This document shows positions 1 to 12,052 of a stretch of 64,000 nt of DNA, one piece after another. The notes below the pieces were generated by a model. The model saw only the letters and a program-made list of their open reading frames with translations. It was not told where the DNA came from and did no database searches. Made by a program: the position numbers and the translations under genes. Origin of the DNA: Mytilus californianus (Eukaryota > Mollusca > Bivalvia > Mytilida > Mytilidae); the NCBI RefSeq assembly GCF_021869535.1, contig NW_026262668.1:8850348-8914347 (forward strand), in the 5' to 3' direction. Numbering within the stretch: the first letter of the stretch is position 1; every line of letters begins with the position of its first letter.

Positions 1-798
1 TTTTATTTGTGGACCCCGTTATCAAATTGGTTCATATTGAGGTCAAAAGGGTCCAAAATTAAACTTTGTTTGATTTCATCTAAAATTGAATTATTGGGGT
101 TCTTTGATATTCCAAATATAACCGTGTATTTAGATTTTTAATTTTGGGTCCCGTTTTTTAAATTGGTCTACATTAAGGTCCAAAGGGTCCAAAATTAAAC
201 TTAGTTTGATTTTAACAAAATTAAATTCTTGGGGTTCTTTGATATGCTGAATCTAAACATGTGTTTAGATTTTTGATTATGGGCCCAGTTTTCAAGTTGG
301 TCCAAGATAGGGTCCAGTATTTAAACTTTGTTTGATTTCAACAAAAATTGAATATATGGGGCTCTTTGATATGCTGAATCTAAACATGTATTTAGATTTT
401 TTATTATGGGCCCAGTTTTCAAGTTGGTCCAAATTGGGGTCCAAAATTAAACTTTGTTTGATTTCAACAAAAATTGAATATATGAGGTTCTTTGATATGC
501 TGAATCTAACCATGTATTTAGATTTTTTATTTGTAGGCCCCGCTATCAAATTGGTTCATATTGAGGTCAAAAGGGTCCAAAATTAAACTTTGTTTGATTT
601 CATCAAAAATTGAATTATTGGGGTTCTTTGATATTCCAAATCTAACCGTGTATATAGATTTTTAATTTTAAGTCCCGTTTTTTAATTTGGTCTACATTAA
701 GATCCAAAGGGTCCAAAATTAAACTTAGTTTGATTTTAGCAAAAATTGAATTCTTGGGGTTCTTTGATATGCTGAATCTAAACATGTGTTTAGATTTT
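1..798. repeat. F1 element: 126-bp satellite-like core array (left part)
   Basis: Tandem copies of a unit of about 126 bp, recognisable by the words GGTCCAAAATTAAACTT and TTCTTTGATATGCTGAATC. The left end is outside the window. The array is interrupted at 798/799 by an F2 element and resumes at 2043. The unit length is divisible by three, so long open frames on both strands are by-products of the repeat and not genes. Confidence 0.9.
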
Positions 799-2042
799 TG
801 TCGAGCCTGCGACTTTTGTCGCAGAAAGCTCGACATAGGGATAGCGATCCGGTGGCGGCGGCGGCTACGGCGGCGGCGGCGTTAGCTAACTCCTTAAAAG
901 CTTTATATTTTAGAAGATGGAAGACCTGGATGCTTCATACTTTGTATATGGATGCCTCATGTTACGAAGTTTCAGTCAGTCACATGTCCAATGTCCTTGA
1001 CCTCATTTTCATGGTTCAGTGACTACTTGAAAAAAAAGTTCAGATTTTTTGTAATGTTAAATTCTCTCTTATTATAAGTAATAGGATAACTATATTTGGT
1101 ATGTGCGTACCTTGCAAGGTCCTCATGCCCGTCAGACAGTTTTCACTTGACCTCGACCTTATTTCATGGATCAGGGAACAAGGTTAAGTTTTGGTGGTCA
1201 AGTCCATATCTCAGATACTATAAGCAATAGGTCTAGTATATTCGGTGTATGGAAGGACTGTAAGGTGTACATGTCCAACTGGCAGGTGTCATCTGATCTT
1301 GACCTCATTTTCATGGTTCAGTGGTTATAGTTAAGTTTTTGTGTTTTGGTCTGTTTTTCCTATACTGTATGCAATAGGTCTACTATATTTGGTGTATGGA
1401 ATGATTGTAAGGTGTACATGTCTAGCTGGCAGGTGTCATCTGACTTTGACCTCATTTTCATGGTTCAGTGGTCAAAGTTAAGTTTTTGAGTTTTGGTCTT
1501 TTTTTCTAATACTGCATGCAATAGGTCAGCTATATTTGGTGTATGGAATGATTGTAAGGTGTACATGTCTAGCTGGCAGGTGTCATCTTACCTTGACCTC
1601 ATTTTCATGGTTCAGTGGTCAAAGTTAAGTTTTTGAGTTTTGGTCTTTTTTTCTAATACTATATGCAATAGTTCAACTATATTTGGTGTATGGAAATATT
1701 TTATGATCTATATGTCAGTCACGCAGGTTTTATTTGACCTTGACCTCATTTTCAAGGTTCATTGCTCAGTGTTAAGTTTTTGTGTTTTCGTCTGTTTTTC
1801 TTAAACTATAAGCAATAGGTCAACTATATTTGTTGTATGGAAGAATTGTTAGCTGTACATGCCTGCCTAGCATGGTTCATCTGACCTTGACCTCATTTTC
1901 ATGGTTCATTGGTCAATGTTTAGTTTACTTGGTTAATGTTAAGTTTATGTGACAGTTGTAATAAAGCTTTATATTTAGAACTATCAACATAATATCAATG
2001 ATTAGTAAAGAAGGCGAGACATTTCAGCGTGTGCACTCTTGT
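799..2042 (+). mobile_element. F2 element, complete copy inserted in F1
   Basis: The 5' end is a hairpin (TGTCGAGCCTGCGAC paired with GTCGCAGAAAGCTCGACA), followed by a GCG-rich microsatellite at about 850-885. Next come several core units of about 178 bp, each with CTTGACCTCATTTTCATGG and GCAATAGGTCAACTATAT. The 3' end is GGCGAGACATTTCAGCGTG...CTCTTGT. Outside the element the F1 sequence resumes exactly. If the element is T799 to T2042, removing it restores the F1 word GATTTTTGATTATGGG, so it inserted between two T residues with no longer target duplication. No coding capacity is seen; it is non-autonomous. Confidence 0.85.
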
Positions 2043-2377
2043 TGATTATGGGCCCAGTTTTCAAGTTTGTCCAAGTTTGGGTCCAAAATTAAACTTTGTT
2101 TGATTTTAACAAAAATTGAATATATGGGGTTCTTTGATATGCTGAATCCAACCATGTATTTTGATTTTGGACATTGGACCATAATAGGTAAATTAAAAAA
2201 ATTCAAGTTCTTAGACCACATTCTTTCTGTGTCAGAAGCCTATGCTGTGTCAAATATTTAATAACAATCCAAATTCAGAGCTGTATCAAGCTTGAATGTT
2301 GTGTCCATACTTGCCCCAACTGTTCAGGGTTCGACCTCTGCGGTCGTATCAAGCTGCGCCCCAGCGAAGCATTTTAT
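2043..2377 (+). mobile_element. F1 element 3' portion and terminus
   Basis: One 126-bp unit is followed by the conserved F1 tail (GGACATTGGACCATAATAGG, then GTTCGACCTCTGCGGTCGTAT, ending GCATTTTAT). The same tail recurs at 15545, 17074, 17409, 22687, 31402 and 52731. Confidence 0.85.
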
Positions 2378-3841
2378 TTGTTATTATCTTAGATATCATT
2401 ATAATATCTAATATCTAATACTATTAATTATGATTTTAACCTTATTTTACATGATTTCTAAAGCATCAGTAAATACAGGTGAGCGACACAGGCTCCTCAA
2501 GAGCCTCTAGTTTAAAATTCCATTCGGCTTGATTATGTTTGAAGATTATTTGTACCATTTTTTATGAAGAAATTATTGATGATTTTTTTATGAATTGAAT
2601 AAATATACAGCAAAAAAAGCTGTTTTCCGAATTCATGAAAAAATGAATTATTTTCAAAAAGCTGTTACACAAATTTAGAGTATACTAATGTAAAGATAAT
2701 ATTTTTTTTACCAAAATCCGCTTGTGATGATCTTTTGAAACAAAAAAGTTAGGAGGATAGATATGTCCAAAAACCAAAATTTTGAGTGAAAGTCTAAAAC
2801 TTCGACCCTATTTATCTCTAAAAGTAGCACATGAAGGTACATTTTTTATTACATATTTGAATTAACTAGGTGATAAATAGCTTGTATGCAAATTTTCGTA
2901 AAAAAATCACTGTGGGATCAAAACTGTATTGTATGCCATTGATGAACATCAGTGAATAAATATGCATAGCATTAAAGATATGATAAATGATAGACCTACG
3001 GATTTGAAATTTTGAAGTTAATCACCCATAATCAAGGATATCTTTTCACACCTGTGTTTGGCTTAATTGACAACAAATGATATTATCTAGGTTGACATCC
3101 TCAGTTTATTCCTTCCAAGTCTCTTTTTTTTTTTATTAAGAATTTATTGACTTGTTAAAGATACAGATTTAAGGTAGATCAGGTGTCTTTTTCTGAGTAT
3201 CCCTGCTGGGCATGCAAGTTGCAAAAAGACTTTTTTGTTTTAAAAATATTTTCCACTTATTTTATATACAACAAAAATATCTAAAACTTGAAATTTAAAG
3301 ATTAAACTATAAAAAAATTTAGCGCCGTAAAGTGTATTTAAAATTTCATGATTCCTCATTAAGGAAAAATTAGGTTTCCCCCATATAACCAATATAAGAT
3401 AACCCCGATTTCGTTAATTTCAAAGTATTTTAACAAAAAAACAAGGTTCATGACCCCCAGTTTTCATATTGAAATTTGAAAGGATATTGACCCAGAAGTC
3501 TTTTACAGAAGTTTAAGAAAATACTATCGTCGCTCATTTAGACACCCCAGCTATCTTAATTCGTATTTTACCCCTCCCTATTGCTCGGGATAAAATAATC
3601 TGATATAATTGACTAACCTATGGTTGAATGAAAACTAATCTACGGCTGCCATGAATTATTCCTTAGTTTATTTGTTGCTGATGCTGTTGTATGTTATTCT
3701 ATTTTTATGTCTTGTCTCTTCAAAACTCTACTATCCTAGTCAGAATTAATGAATTTCTAAAAAAAAAGTCTGTCATTGTTTCTTATGACCTATTTTATTG
3801 ACTCTTCCAAAAGTTTTAGGAAAACAATAAAATTCCCTTAT
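2378..3841. other. AT-rich sequence, no gene recognised
   Basis: No exon with plausible splice sites or recognisable protein similarity was found. At about 2485-2515 there is a word (GGTGAGCGACACAGGCTCC followed by GAGCCTC) that looks like the 3' hairpin end of another short element. The rest is unique-looking AT-rich sequence, probably intron of the ABCF1-like gene, whose earlier exons lie outside the window. Confidence 0.5.
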
Positions 3842-4120
3842 TATACCCCCGCTTTAAAAAAGTGGGAGTATACTGTATTACCCCTGTCCATCAGTCCGTC
3901 CATCCGTCAGTCCATCCTTCCGTCCCATGAATATTTTTCGTCGCATCTTTCTCAGGAAATGCATTACAAGGATTTCTGAAATTTTGTTTTAGGGTTTATA
4001 TAAGTCAGCTATACTGTGTGATGCGTTTTCAGATTCATCGCTCAATAACTTCCTGTTTACCTTATACTTTTAGTGGGGCGGGGGTATCATTAGTGAGCAG
4101 TAGCTCACAGATTCACCTGT
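3842..4120 (+). mobile_element. F3 hairpin element, single-core copy
   Basis: The 5' hairpin is TATACCCCCGC...GTGGGAGTATACTG, followed by a TCCG/TCAG-type microsatellite (about 3885-3930) and one core unit. The 3' end is GGGGCGGGGGTATCATTAG...CACCTGT, which repeats the right arm of the hairpin. It has the same plan as F1, F2, F5 and F7, in a host T/A-rich site. Confidence 0.7.
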
Positions 4121-4367
4121 TTTTAATTGTCTGAAAATTACTTGGGAACATTACATTTGAAAGGAAGAGGAATGATAAGAGCCAATATTTGGCCTCTGAA
4201 ATGACAAAAATAGTTAACTTGTTCAAGCCTTTCAAAAGTATGTTAAATTTTATTGATAAATGAACCAGTTGTTTTAATCTGGAAGCTTTAGTGGAGAGAG
4301 GTCACTCGTGATATGTCACAATGACGTCATAAACTTGTTGAAATTGATGTATTATACCTAGTTTCAT

Positions 4368-4466
4368 ATGAGCAAGAGCTTTACCCAAAAAGATGTTTTA
4401 CACACATAAGCATACTTTTAAATACATTTTGTAGCAAATATCTTTTTTGGTAAAGCTCTTGCTCAT
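4368..4466. repeat. Inverted repeat (hairpin, MITE-like)
   Basis: Arms of about 27 nt (ATGAGCAAGAGCTTTACC... and ...GGTAAAGCTCTTGCTCAT) enclose an AT-rich loop of about 45 nt. It is probably a tiny palindromic MITE. No target duplication was identified. Confidence 0.7.
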
Positions 4467-4751
4467 TACTAAAGATGAATATCAAGATCTTGAAATGAGA
4501 CTATTGTAGCAGTTTTCTGAAGTTTTGCACTAAGTGTGAGTTTTAAGCCCTATCCTTTTAATGCAAATATGTAAAACAAAACTCAAAAATCTTAAAAACT
4601 GACAGGCTTATGTCTTATGAACATCAGAAGGATGTTTAATGGTAAATTTATAACACTTTTTGAACTTTGAATTCAAGGGCCAATAAGTGGCTTTATCATA
4701 CCGTCATCTTTGTCTTTTATATTAAAATGATTTTTTTTTTTTTCATTTCAG

Positions 4752-4826
4752 ATGTGGATTTTAGTTATGACAAGAAAGATTTTCTATTCAAAAAATTAAA
4801 TTTTGGTATTGATATGAAGTCAAGAG
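4752..4826 (+). CDS. ABCF1: ABCF1-like ATPase, exon a of the window (start of second ABC domain)
   Basis: First visible exon of an ABC-F ATPase that runs to 28282. ABCF1 (ABC50) is a soluble, non-membrane ABC protein that binds ribosomes and eIF2 and promotes translation initiation. The exon encodes 24 residues beginning VDFSYDKKDFLFKK and ending FGIDMKSR, the strand that precedes the Walker A loop of the second ABC domain. The acceptor is TTTCATTTCAG and the donor G|GTGAGA; phases are 1 in and 1 out. Seven exons join in frame (4752-4826, 5842-5912, 6513-6545, 8053-8124, 25348-25509, 26358-26430, 28098-28282) to give about 223 C-terminal residues. The similarity to animal ABCF1 ([37 protein letters not shown]) is recalled from memory, and closer than to ABCF2 or ABCF3. 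Upstream exons for the N-terminus and first ABC domain are not in the window. Confidence 0.93.
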
Positions 4827-5224
4827 GTGAGAGCCATTTAATATTGTTTGCACTCAACTTTTTATATCAACTTACATTTGTACATTATTATTTCCTGTTC
4901 TATTATTAGCTTACAAAAGATATTTTATGATTTTGACATGATTAATGAGTCATATTTTTGACCTATAGAATTATCTATTTACCTTGCATATTCAAAAATT
5001 GAATGCTTCTTCAATATTGTACCATTGATAGTCACATATAAGTTGGAAATTTGGGAGTAAATAAATGGATCCGTGTAATGATACCAACTTATAGGTGACA
5101 TCTAGGTCTAAAGTTTAAAAGTTGAAGAAAAAGACTCATGTTAGTCATTCAAGATGTGAAAATATAACCCAAATGAAATCAAAAGACAAAATAACTGTAG
5201 ACTGGATGTTATAACTGTTCATAT

Positions 5225-5645
5225 AAAAATACGAAGATGTGTTATGATTGCCAATGAGACAACTTTCCAACAGAGACCAAATGACATAGAGGTTAACAAC
5301 TATAGGTTACCGTACGGCCTTCAACAATGAGCAAAACCAATACCGCATTTTAAGCTACAAAAGGCCCCAAAATGACAATTGTAAAACAATTCAAAAGAGA
5401 AAACTAATGGCCTGATTTATGTACTAAACAAACGAAAACAAATATGATATTCAGCAACAGTGGTGAAACAGTTCAACTTAAGAACAAACTACAAAAATCA
5501 ATTGAAAATGGCTTAACTCATCAGATTGATACAAAGCACATTAAAAACCCTAAAAAAACCCACAAAAGACACAAAGTGCAGATCTGAGAGTCCTCGCAGT
5601 TACTGAAAGCTTGTTCAAAGCCAATATCAACTAATAAAAATCATG
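5225..5645. repeat. Dispersed repeat copy (GATTGCCAATGAGACAAC family)
   Basis: Related sequence occurs at 27310-27610 (GATTGCCAACTAGACAAC..., CTTCAACAATGAGCAAAAC), at 24625-24850 (GATCTGAGAGTACTCACAG, here GATCTGAGAGTCCTCGCAG), and inverted at about 45846-45955. It is non-coding, lies in an ABCF1 intron, and I have not assigned it to a class. Confidence 0.75.
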
Positions 5646-5841
5646 TACATACCACTAATGAACAATTAAAAGCATCCAAGCAAATACATAAAAGACCTAA
5701 CATTGAATCAAATACTTTCCACAGGGCTATAAATATATCATGGGGTAGCATTATAACATATTTGAATAAAACTTCTGTGATATAATTTATTCATGTAATG
5801 TTTGTGAATCATTTATTTAACTAGATATATATTTTTTTAAG

Positions 5842-5912
5842 TTGCCATAGTTGGGCCTAATGGTGTTGGTAAAAGTACATTCCTGAAATTGTTAACGGGA
5901 GATATTGAACCA
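5842..5912 (+). CDS. ABCF1: ABCF1-like exon b: Walker A
   Basis: Joins exon a in phase to read [33 protein letters not shown] is the Walker A (P-loop) nucleotide-binding motif of the second ABC domain. The acceptor is TTTTTTTAAG and the donor CCA|GTAAGT; the exon ends in phase 0. Confidence 0.95.
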
Positions 5913-6512
5913 GTAAGTGCTATGTCTCAGTGAGACAAACAACCTTCTTTATGCCTCGCTTAAAATAGTAGATAGTATATTTTTTTAGCATAAATATCAT
6001 GCACTAGTTCTGGTATGCTTGGATCAAATTACTACAATCTTAATACTGTTGTTCATATTGGTGATTGAAGATTCGCTTTTGATTTTGAAAATTTTCTGGT
6101 TTGTCATTCCAGAGTTTTGGGACTTTTAACAGTCATATTTGAGGAAATATTTATACACTCAAAGGTATCCTCATGCATAATTTTCTACAGAGTCATTTTA
6201 TTTGCTTCTAATTAAATTCCTTCTAAATATCCCATTTTATTCTTTCAACAATTTCAATATGTCCAATAAGGGCAATTCATGCACTCTTGGGGCAGCTGCT
6301 TGTTATTAGTATTTATGATATGGTTTTTAATGAAATCATATTTGACCTAATCATTAGTGCTAGATGTTAGGAAGAGAAAAAGAGAAATAGAAGTAATCAG
6401 GTTTCATGTTCATATATAGCTAAACTTAAGATTTAGCTTATAGTTGAGCAGTTAAATTGCTTGTTTATTTTTATAGACAGTTAAATTTATTGTTCATTTG
6501 TTTATTTTATAG

Positions 6513-6545
6513 ACAACAGGAGAAATGAGGAAAAATCACAGACTG
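6513..6545 (+). CDS. ABCF1: ABCF1-like 33-nt microexon c
   Basis: Eleven codons (TTGEMRKNHRL) with acceptor TTTTATAG and donor CTG|GTAAGT, both phase 0. The sequence corresponds to the very conserved stretch after the P-loop in ABCF1 proteins. At 33 nt it is easily missed by gene finders. Confidence 0.93.
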
Positions 6546-7824
6546 GTAAGTAATGTTACATATATTATATACACATGAATATTCTGTTGTGAAGATTAAT
6601 AACACACTTTAAAAGCACTGAGTAAGGCCAAGTGATAAATTGATTTTTGTGTTGCATGCTGGGAAGAATAAGGCTGTCTTGTCACAAAATAATGGTTTAT
6701 ACAGTAGATCTTTGATAGCTCAAATGCAAGAGTCTGACATTATTGAATATATGTAATTTAACAGTTTATAAATATTGATGCATGTGAGTAGCTGCGAATA
6801 GAAAATCAAGTCAGATTAATTTTCTGTAAACCCTAATCATGACATAATTACAGTATACATATTGTTCATAATTACACACCTATCGTAAACCAATATTGCT
6901 TGTCATTTACAGTCACATTTTATTCACAAAATTATTGTTTGACATCTTCACCAATAGAAATACTGTGAAGTCATAAATTTTGTAGTGTTTAAGTTATTGT
7001 GAAAATTGCCTCAAGATTTGTTTTGCAAAATTAAAACTCAGATTTAAAATTAAATTTTTAAAGTGATAAAAATGTCTGCAGCCTTTCCTGAAATAGCAAT
7101 TATTAATGTCGTACTTTTGTCAGTTATTTAACCATGGCAATAATAAATGCATGCAAAAATTGCTGAATTTACAGTAACTTAAACTGTAATCAATTCAAGT
7201 TGCTGAAAGTAATGCATGTTGTTTTCCTGAAAAAAATAGTTCGATTTTTTGGAGGAGTTAGTTAATTAGTGTTCATTGCACAGACATTTATTTAGCAAGA
7301 ACAGTCATGATACTCACCGAACAGTTCAAGTATGTATAGTGTTTGAGCTACCCAAAATAGAGCTAATAAAGCTTTCGTAATGAATTAAAAGGGGGAGATC
7401 ATCATTTTAATAGTGCTTATTGTTGAATATAATACAAACAAACTTAAATTTTATTGTTGAAAGTAGAAGTTATTCAAGTAAAAAATGTATGGTAGGGACT
7501 TCCATCACATGATATTTTTTTCAGTGGGTAATAGGAAATTTTTTTATATATACGGGAGTTTGGGGTATTGTCCTCCCTCCCTCTTTAACATTTATTCATG
7601 GAATATCCCAAACCAAAACTTACTATTTTATGATTTAGCTTGATGAAAAAAGAAAAATCCTGGACAACAATAGGTATCTGCACTGTTTTAAGCTTAGGAG
7701 GGCTATTAACATCAAACTAACCCTTGTTTTACCAAGAAGATTTGGATCAAAAATGTTTGTACTAAAACTTTCTTTTCTTGGTTTCATATTATGATAGTGG
7801 AACATTTAATGAACACATTTTGAA

Positions 7825-7975
7825 TAATTATTAATTGATGTAGACTTTTTGATTAATTAATAATTAATGTAGACTTTTTTTTATTAATTATTAATTAATG
7901 TACGATTAATTATTAATTAATGTACACTTTTTTTTTATTAATTATTAGTTAATGTACACTTTTTGATTAATTATT
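7825..7975. repeat. AT-rich minisatellite in ABCF1 intron
   Basis: About four imperfect units of roughly 35 bp, built on TTAATTATTAATTAATGTA followed by a run of T. It forms many self-complementary AT palindromes. No function is inferred. Confidence 0.75.
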
Positions 7976-8052
7976 CAACATTGCTTAGGTTCAAAGTATG
8001 GAGTTTTTTTTACTTTCTTCATGGAGTAAATAGATAACCCCTTATTTTTCAG

Positions 8053-8124
8053 AGAATTGGAAAATATAACCAACATTCAGCAGATCAGTTAAATTTAGAT
8101 GAATCTGCAGTTGAATATTTACAG
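8053..8124 (+). CDS. ABCF1: ABCF1-like exon d
   Basis: Twenty-four codons (RIGKYNQHSADQLNLDESAVEYLQ without its last residues exceeds the display limit; it starts RIGKYNQHS and ends AVEYLQ), including the Q-loop region of the second ABC domain (GKYNQH). Acceptor TTTTTCAG, donor CAG|GTGAGT, phase 0 on both sides. The next exon is 17.2 kb away because the intron has filled with mobile elements. Confidence 0.93.
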
Positions 8125-8431
8125 GTGAGTTTTAAGATATAAAGCTATTACATGATGAATAACCTTCAGTTTTATAATAAGGTCAACTCCACTTGCATAA
8201 TTTTATCCTGAATAGCACCATTTTCTATTCATTTAGTGTAAAAAAAATCTGGTTATTTGCATATCTGGACAAGTGGCCTTTCCTTTAATTGCATAGAAAA
8301 TAAATTACCATCCTGAATCCAAATATGCTTAGCTAAAATCTGACAATTATTTTTACTAGAAAGACCAATTAGGTATTTTAAGTACAATTTTTAAAACATT
8401 ATTCTTGCATGCATTCTCATTTTCATTTGTA

Positions 8432-8846
8432 TTGTCCCCTGCGTAACGCGTTGCGGGGGACATGGAAATACTGTCAGTCCGTCCAGTCTTGTTAGCGCTC
8501 TCCCATGTATAATTCTTGCCAGATTTTTATGAAACTTATATCATAGGTTTATATCAGCAATGTCTTGAATGAGTTTGAAAAATCAGTTCTGATCAATTAT
8601 TTTAAAAGAGCTATGCCCCTTGGAAACATTAATTTTATGGAAAATTACATCATTAGTGCTCTCATGTGTACAATTCTTGCCAGAATTTTATGAAACTTAT
8701 ATCATAGGTTTATATTAGCAATGTCTTGGACGAGTTTGAAAATCAGTGCGGATCAGTTTTTTTTAAAAGAGTTATGCCCCTTGGAAACATTAGTTATATT
8801 GAAAATTGCATCGTTAGCGCTCTCAATTGTACAATTCTTGCCAGAT
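8432..8846 (+). mobile_element. F6 hairpin element, 5' part
   Basis: The hairpin is TTGTCCCCTGCGTAACGC / GTTGCGGGGGACA. It is followed by a short GTCC-type repeat and core units of about 165 bp with CAATTCTTGCCAGA and GAGCTATGCCCCTTGGAAA. Core sequence of the same family resumes at 22930-23208, so the 14 kb between was probably added by later insertions. Confidence 0.75.
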
Positions 8847-9048
8847 TCTATGCTTGACATAGGTATTACTATCCGGCGGCGTAAACTATTTGTATAAAGC
8901 TTTATAATTCAGAAGGTAGAAGACCTGGATGCTTCATACCGTATATGCAGATACCTTATGTTACGAAGTTTCCTTCTGTCATATGCCCATTGTCCTTAAC
9001 CTCATTTTCATGGTTCAGTGACTACATAAAAAAAAATTACAGTTTTTT
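8847..9048 (+). mobile_element. F2 element fragment
   Basis: Carries the GGCGGCG microsatellite remnant and the beginning of the F2 core (GAAGACCTGGATGCTTCATA, CCTCATTTTCATGGTTCAG). It is cut at 9048/9049 by the 5' end of an F1 element. Confidence 0.7.
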
Positions 9049-12000
9049 TATACGACCGCAAAAAATTCTGGTATGACGTTGGCGTCGTCGTCGTCGTCCG
9101 AAGACACATTGGTTTTTGCACTCTAACTTTAGTTTCAGTGAATGGATCTCTATGAAATTTTACCATAAGGTTCAATACCACAAAAGGAAGGTGGGGATTG
9201 ATTTTGGGGGTTATGATACCAACAGTTAAGGAATAAGGGGCCAAAAATAAGCATTTTTGTAATTTCCAGACATAAATTGTGTTAGTGTATGGATCTCTCT
9301 GACATTGTACCACAAGGTTCCATATCACAAAGGGAATGCTGGGATTAATTTTGGGGTAATTGCCTCCAAATTTAAGGAATTAGGGGCCAAAAAGGGGCAA
9401 AAAACAAGCATTTTTCTAGTTTCATGACAATAACTTGTGTGTAAGTGTATGGATCTCTCTGACATTAAACACAAGGTTCCATATCACAAAGGGAATGCTG
9501 GGATTGATTTTGGGGGTAATTGCCTCCAAATTTAAGGAATTAGGGGCCAAAAAGGGGCAAAAAACAAGCAGTTTTCTAGTTTCATGACAATAACTTGTGT
9601 GTAAGTGTATGGATCTTTATGAAATTGTAATACAAGGTTCCATATCACAAAGGGAAAGCTGGAATTGAGTTTGGGGGTAATTGCCCAAAATGTTTAGGAA
9701 TTTGGGGCCAAAAAGGGGCCAAAAATAAGCATTTTTCTAGTTTCCAGACAATAACTTGTGTTGAAGTGTATGGATCTCTCTGAAATTGTACTGCAAGGTA
9801 CCATACCACAAAGGGAAGGCTGGGATTGATTTTGGGGGTAATTGCCTTAAAATTGTAGGAATTAGGGGCCATAAAGGGGCCAAAAATAAGCATTTTCTAG
9901 TTTCCAGACAATAACTGTGGAACAGTGTATGGATCTCTCTGAAATTATACTACAAGTTTCCATACCACAAAGGGATGGTTAGGATTTGCTTTGGGGGTTA
10001 TGGCTCAAACCGTTTAGGAATTAGGGGCAAAAAAGAGGGAAAAACAAGGTTGTCCTGGTTAATGGACAAATACTTTAGTACAAAACATAATTTAAAGCAG
10101 TGTAAGGGAGATAAATCAAATACATCATTGAAATTATCTCCCTTACACTGCTTTTAAATTATGTATAAAGTAATGGTTAATGAACAATAAAGATAATTTA
10201 AAACAGTGTAAGGGAGGTAATCCAAATACAACGTTTTGGTTACTTCCCTTACACTGCTTTTAAATTATGTTTAAAGAAATGCATATTTATAAAGGAAGAC
10301 CAGTAAAAATATCTGCAAATGTTGCATCTTTTTTTTTTACAAAAAAATCCATATGAAAGATTTGACACTATTTTTAATTCTATTATAAAATAGATTAAGT
10401 TAGCACTATGGTAAATTAAAATGGGTAATTATGGTTGCCAACTCCATTGGAAATTTGAATTGAGATTATGACCATATCTTGAGGGAAAGAATTTTTTGGG
10501 GGAAAAAAGGGGGGGGGGGATAAAAAGAAATTGTGGGGGGTCAATTTTTTCTCATTTCAGATTTCAGAAATTAAAAAGAATTATTCTTCAAATATTATTT
10601 TTTTTTCAAATTTCAAATATTGAAAAATTTCAAGAAGTAATCTTTAATTGCACAGTATGGCGCATTAGATTTGTAAAATCTTTGATCACATTTATTTATT
10701 TGTTATGCCGAATCTAACAGTTTATTTAGATTTTTAATTTTGGGTCCAGTTTTCAAATTGGTCTACATTAAGGTCCAAAGGGTCCAAAATTAAACTTTGT
10801 TTGATTTTAGCAATAATTGAATATATGAGGTTCTTTCATATGCTGAATCTAAACATGTATTTAGATTTTTGATTTTTTGGCCCAGTTTTCAAGTTGGTCC
10901 AAATTGGGGTCCAAAATTAAACTTTGTTTGATTTCAACAAAAATTGAATATATGGGGTTCTTTGATATGCTGAATCTAACCATGTATTTAGATTTTTTAT
11001 TTGTGGACCCCGTTATCAAATTGGTTCATATTGAGGTCAAAAGGGTCCAAAATTAAACTTTGTCTGATTTCATCAAAAATTGATTTATTGGGGTTCTTTG
11101 ATATTCCAAATCTAACCATGTATTTAGATTTTTAATTTTGGGTCCTGTTTTTTAAATTGGTCTACATTAAGGTCCAAAGGGTCCAAAATTAAACTTAGTT
11201 TGATTTTAACAAAAATTGAATTCTTGGGGTTCTTTGATATGCTGAATCTAAACATGTGTTTAGATTTTTGATTATGGGCCCAGTTTTCAAGTTTGTCCAA
11301 GTTGGGGTCCAAAATTAAACTTTGTTTGATTTCAACAAAAATTGAATATATGGGGTTCTTTGATATGCTGAATCTAAACATGTATTTAGATTTTTGATTA
11401 TGGGCCCAGTTTTCAAGTTGGTCCAAATTGGGGTCCAAAATTAAACTTTGTTTGATTTCAACAAAAATTGAATATATGAGGTTCTTTGATATGCTGAATC
11501 TAACCATGTATTTAGATTTTTTATTTGTGGGCCCCGCTATCAAATTGGTTCATATTGAGGTCAAAAGGGTCCAAAATTAAACTTTGTTTGATTTCATCAA
11601 AAATTGAATTATTGGGGTTCTTTGATATGCCAAATCTAACCGTGTTTTTAGATTTTTAATTTGGGTCCCGTTTTTTAAATTGGTCTTCATTGAGGTCCAA
11701 AGGGTCCAAAATTAAACTTAGTTTGATTTTAACAAAAATTGAATTCTTGGGGTTCTTTGATATGCTGAATCTAAACATGTGTTTAGATTTTTGATTATGG
11801 GCCCAGTTTTCAAGTTTGTCCAAGTTGGGGTCCAAAATTAAACTTTTTTTGATTTCAACAAAAATTGAATATATGGGGTTCTTTGATATGCTGAATCTAA
11901 CCATGAATTTAGATTTTTTATTTGTGGGCCCCGCTATCAAATTGGTTCATATTGAGGTCAAAAGGGTCCAAAATTAAACTTAGTTTGATTTTAGCAAAAA

Positions 12001-12052
12001 TTGAATTCTTGGGGTTCTTTAATATGCAGAATCTAAACATGTGTTTAGATTT
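9049..12052 (+). mobile_element. F1 element with 160-bp and 126-bp tandem cores
   Basis: The 5' hairpin is decayed (TATACGACCGCAAAAAATT, right arm lost), followed by a (GTC)n tract. Six or so units of about 160 bp follow (9110-10060; GACAATAACTTGTGT, GGGATTGATTTTGGGGG, GGGGCCAAAAAGGGG). After them come two long hairpins (10078-10285), a linker with G-run and T-run, and then the 126-bp array (10710-12048). All open frames here are repeat artefacts. Confidence 0.85.
10078..10285. repeat. Two adjacent near-perfect hairpins inside F1
   Basis: Each is an inverted repeat with arms containing AGCAGTGTAAGGGAGATAA / TTATCTCCCTTACACTGCT (first) and CAGTGTAAGGGAGGTAA / TTACTTCCCTTACACTG (second). Both are bounded by CATAATTTAAA / TTTAAATTATG. 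The pair is repeated at 12294-12490 as part of a block duplication of about 2.2 kb. Confidence 0.85.

Noticed and set aside
2378-4751. Search for the exon preceding ABCF1 exon a (linker between the two ABC domains)
   Set aside because: No segment with an acceptor/donor pair and a matching reading was found; it most likely lies upstream of the window.
9008-9328. 106-residue minus-strand frame and similar ones at 9645, 13348, 21125 and 49594
   Set aside because: They are translations of the 160-bp F1 core unit and recur wherever it does.
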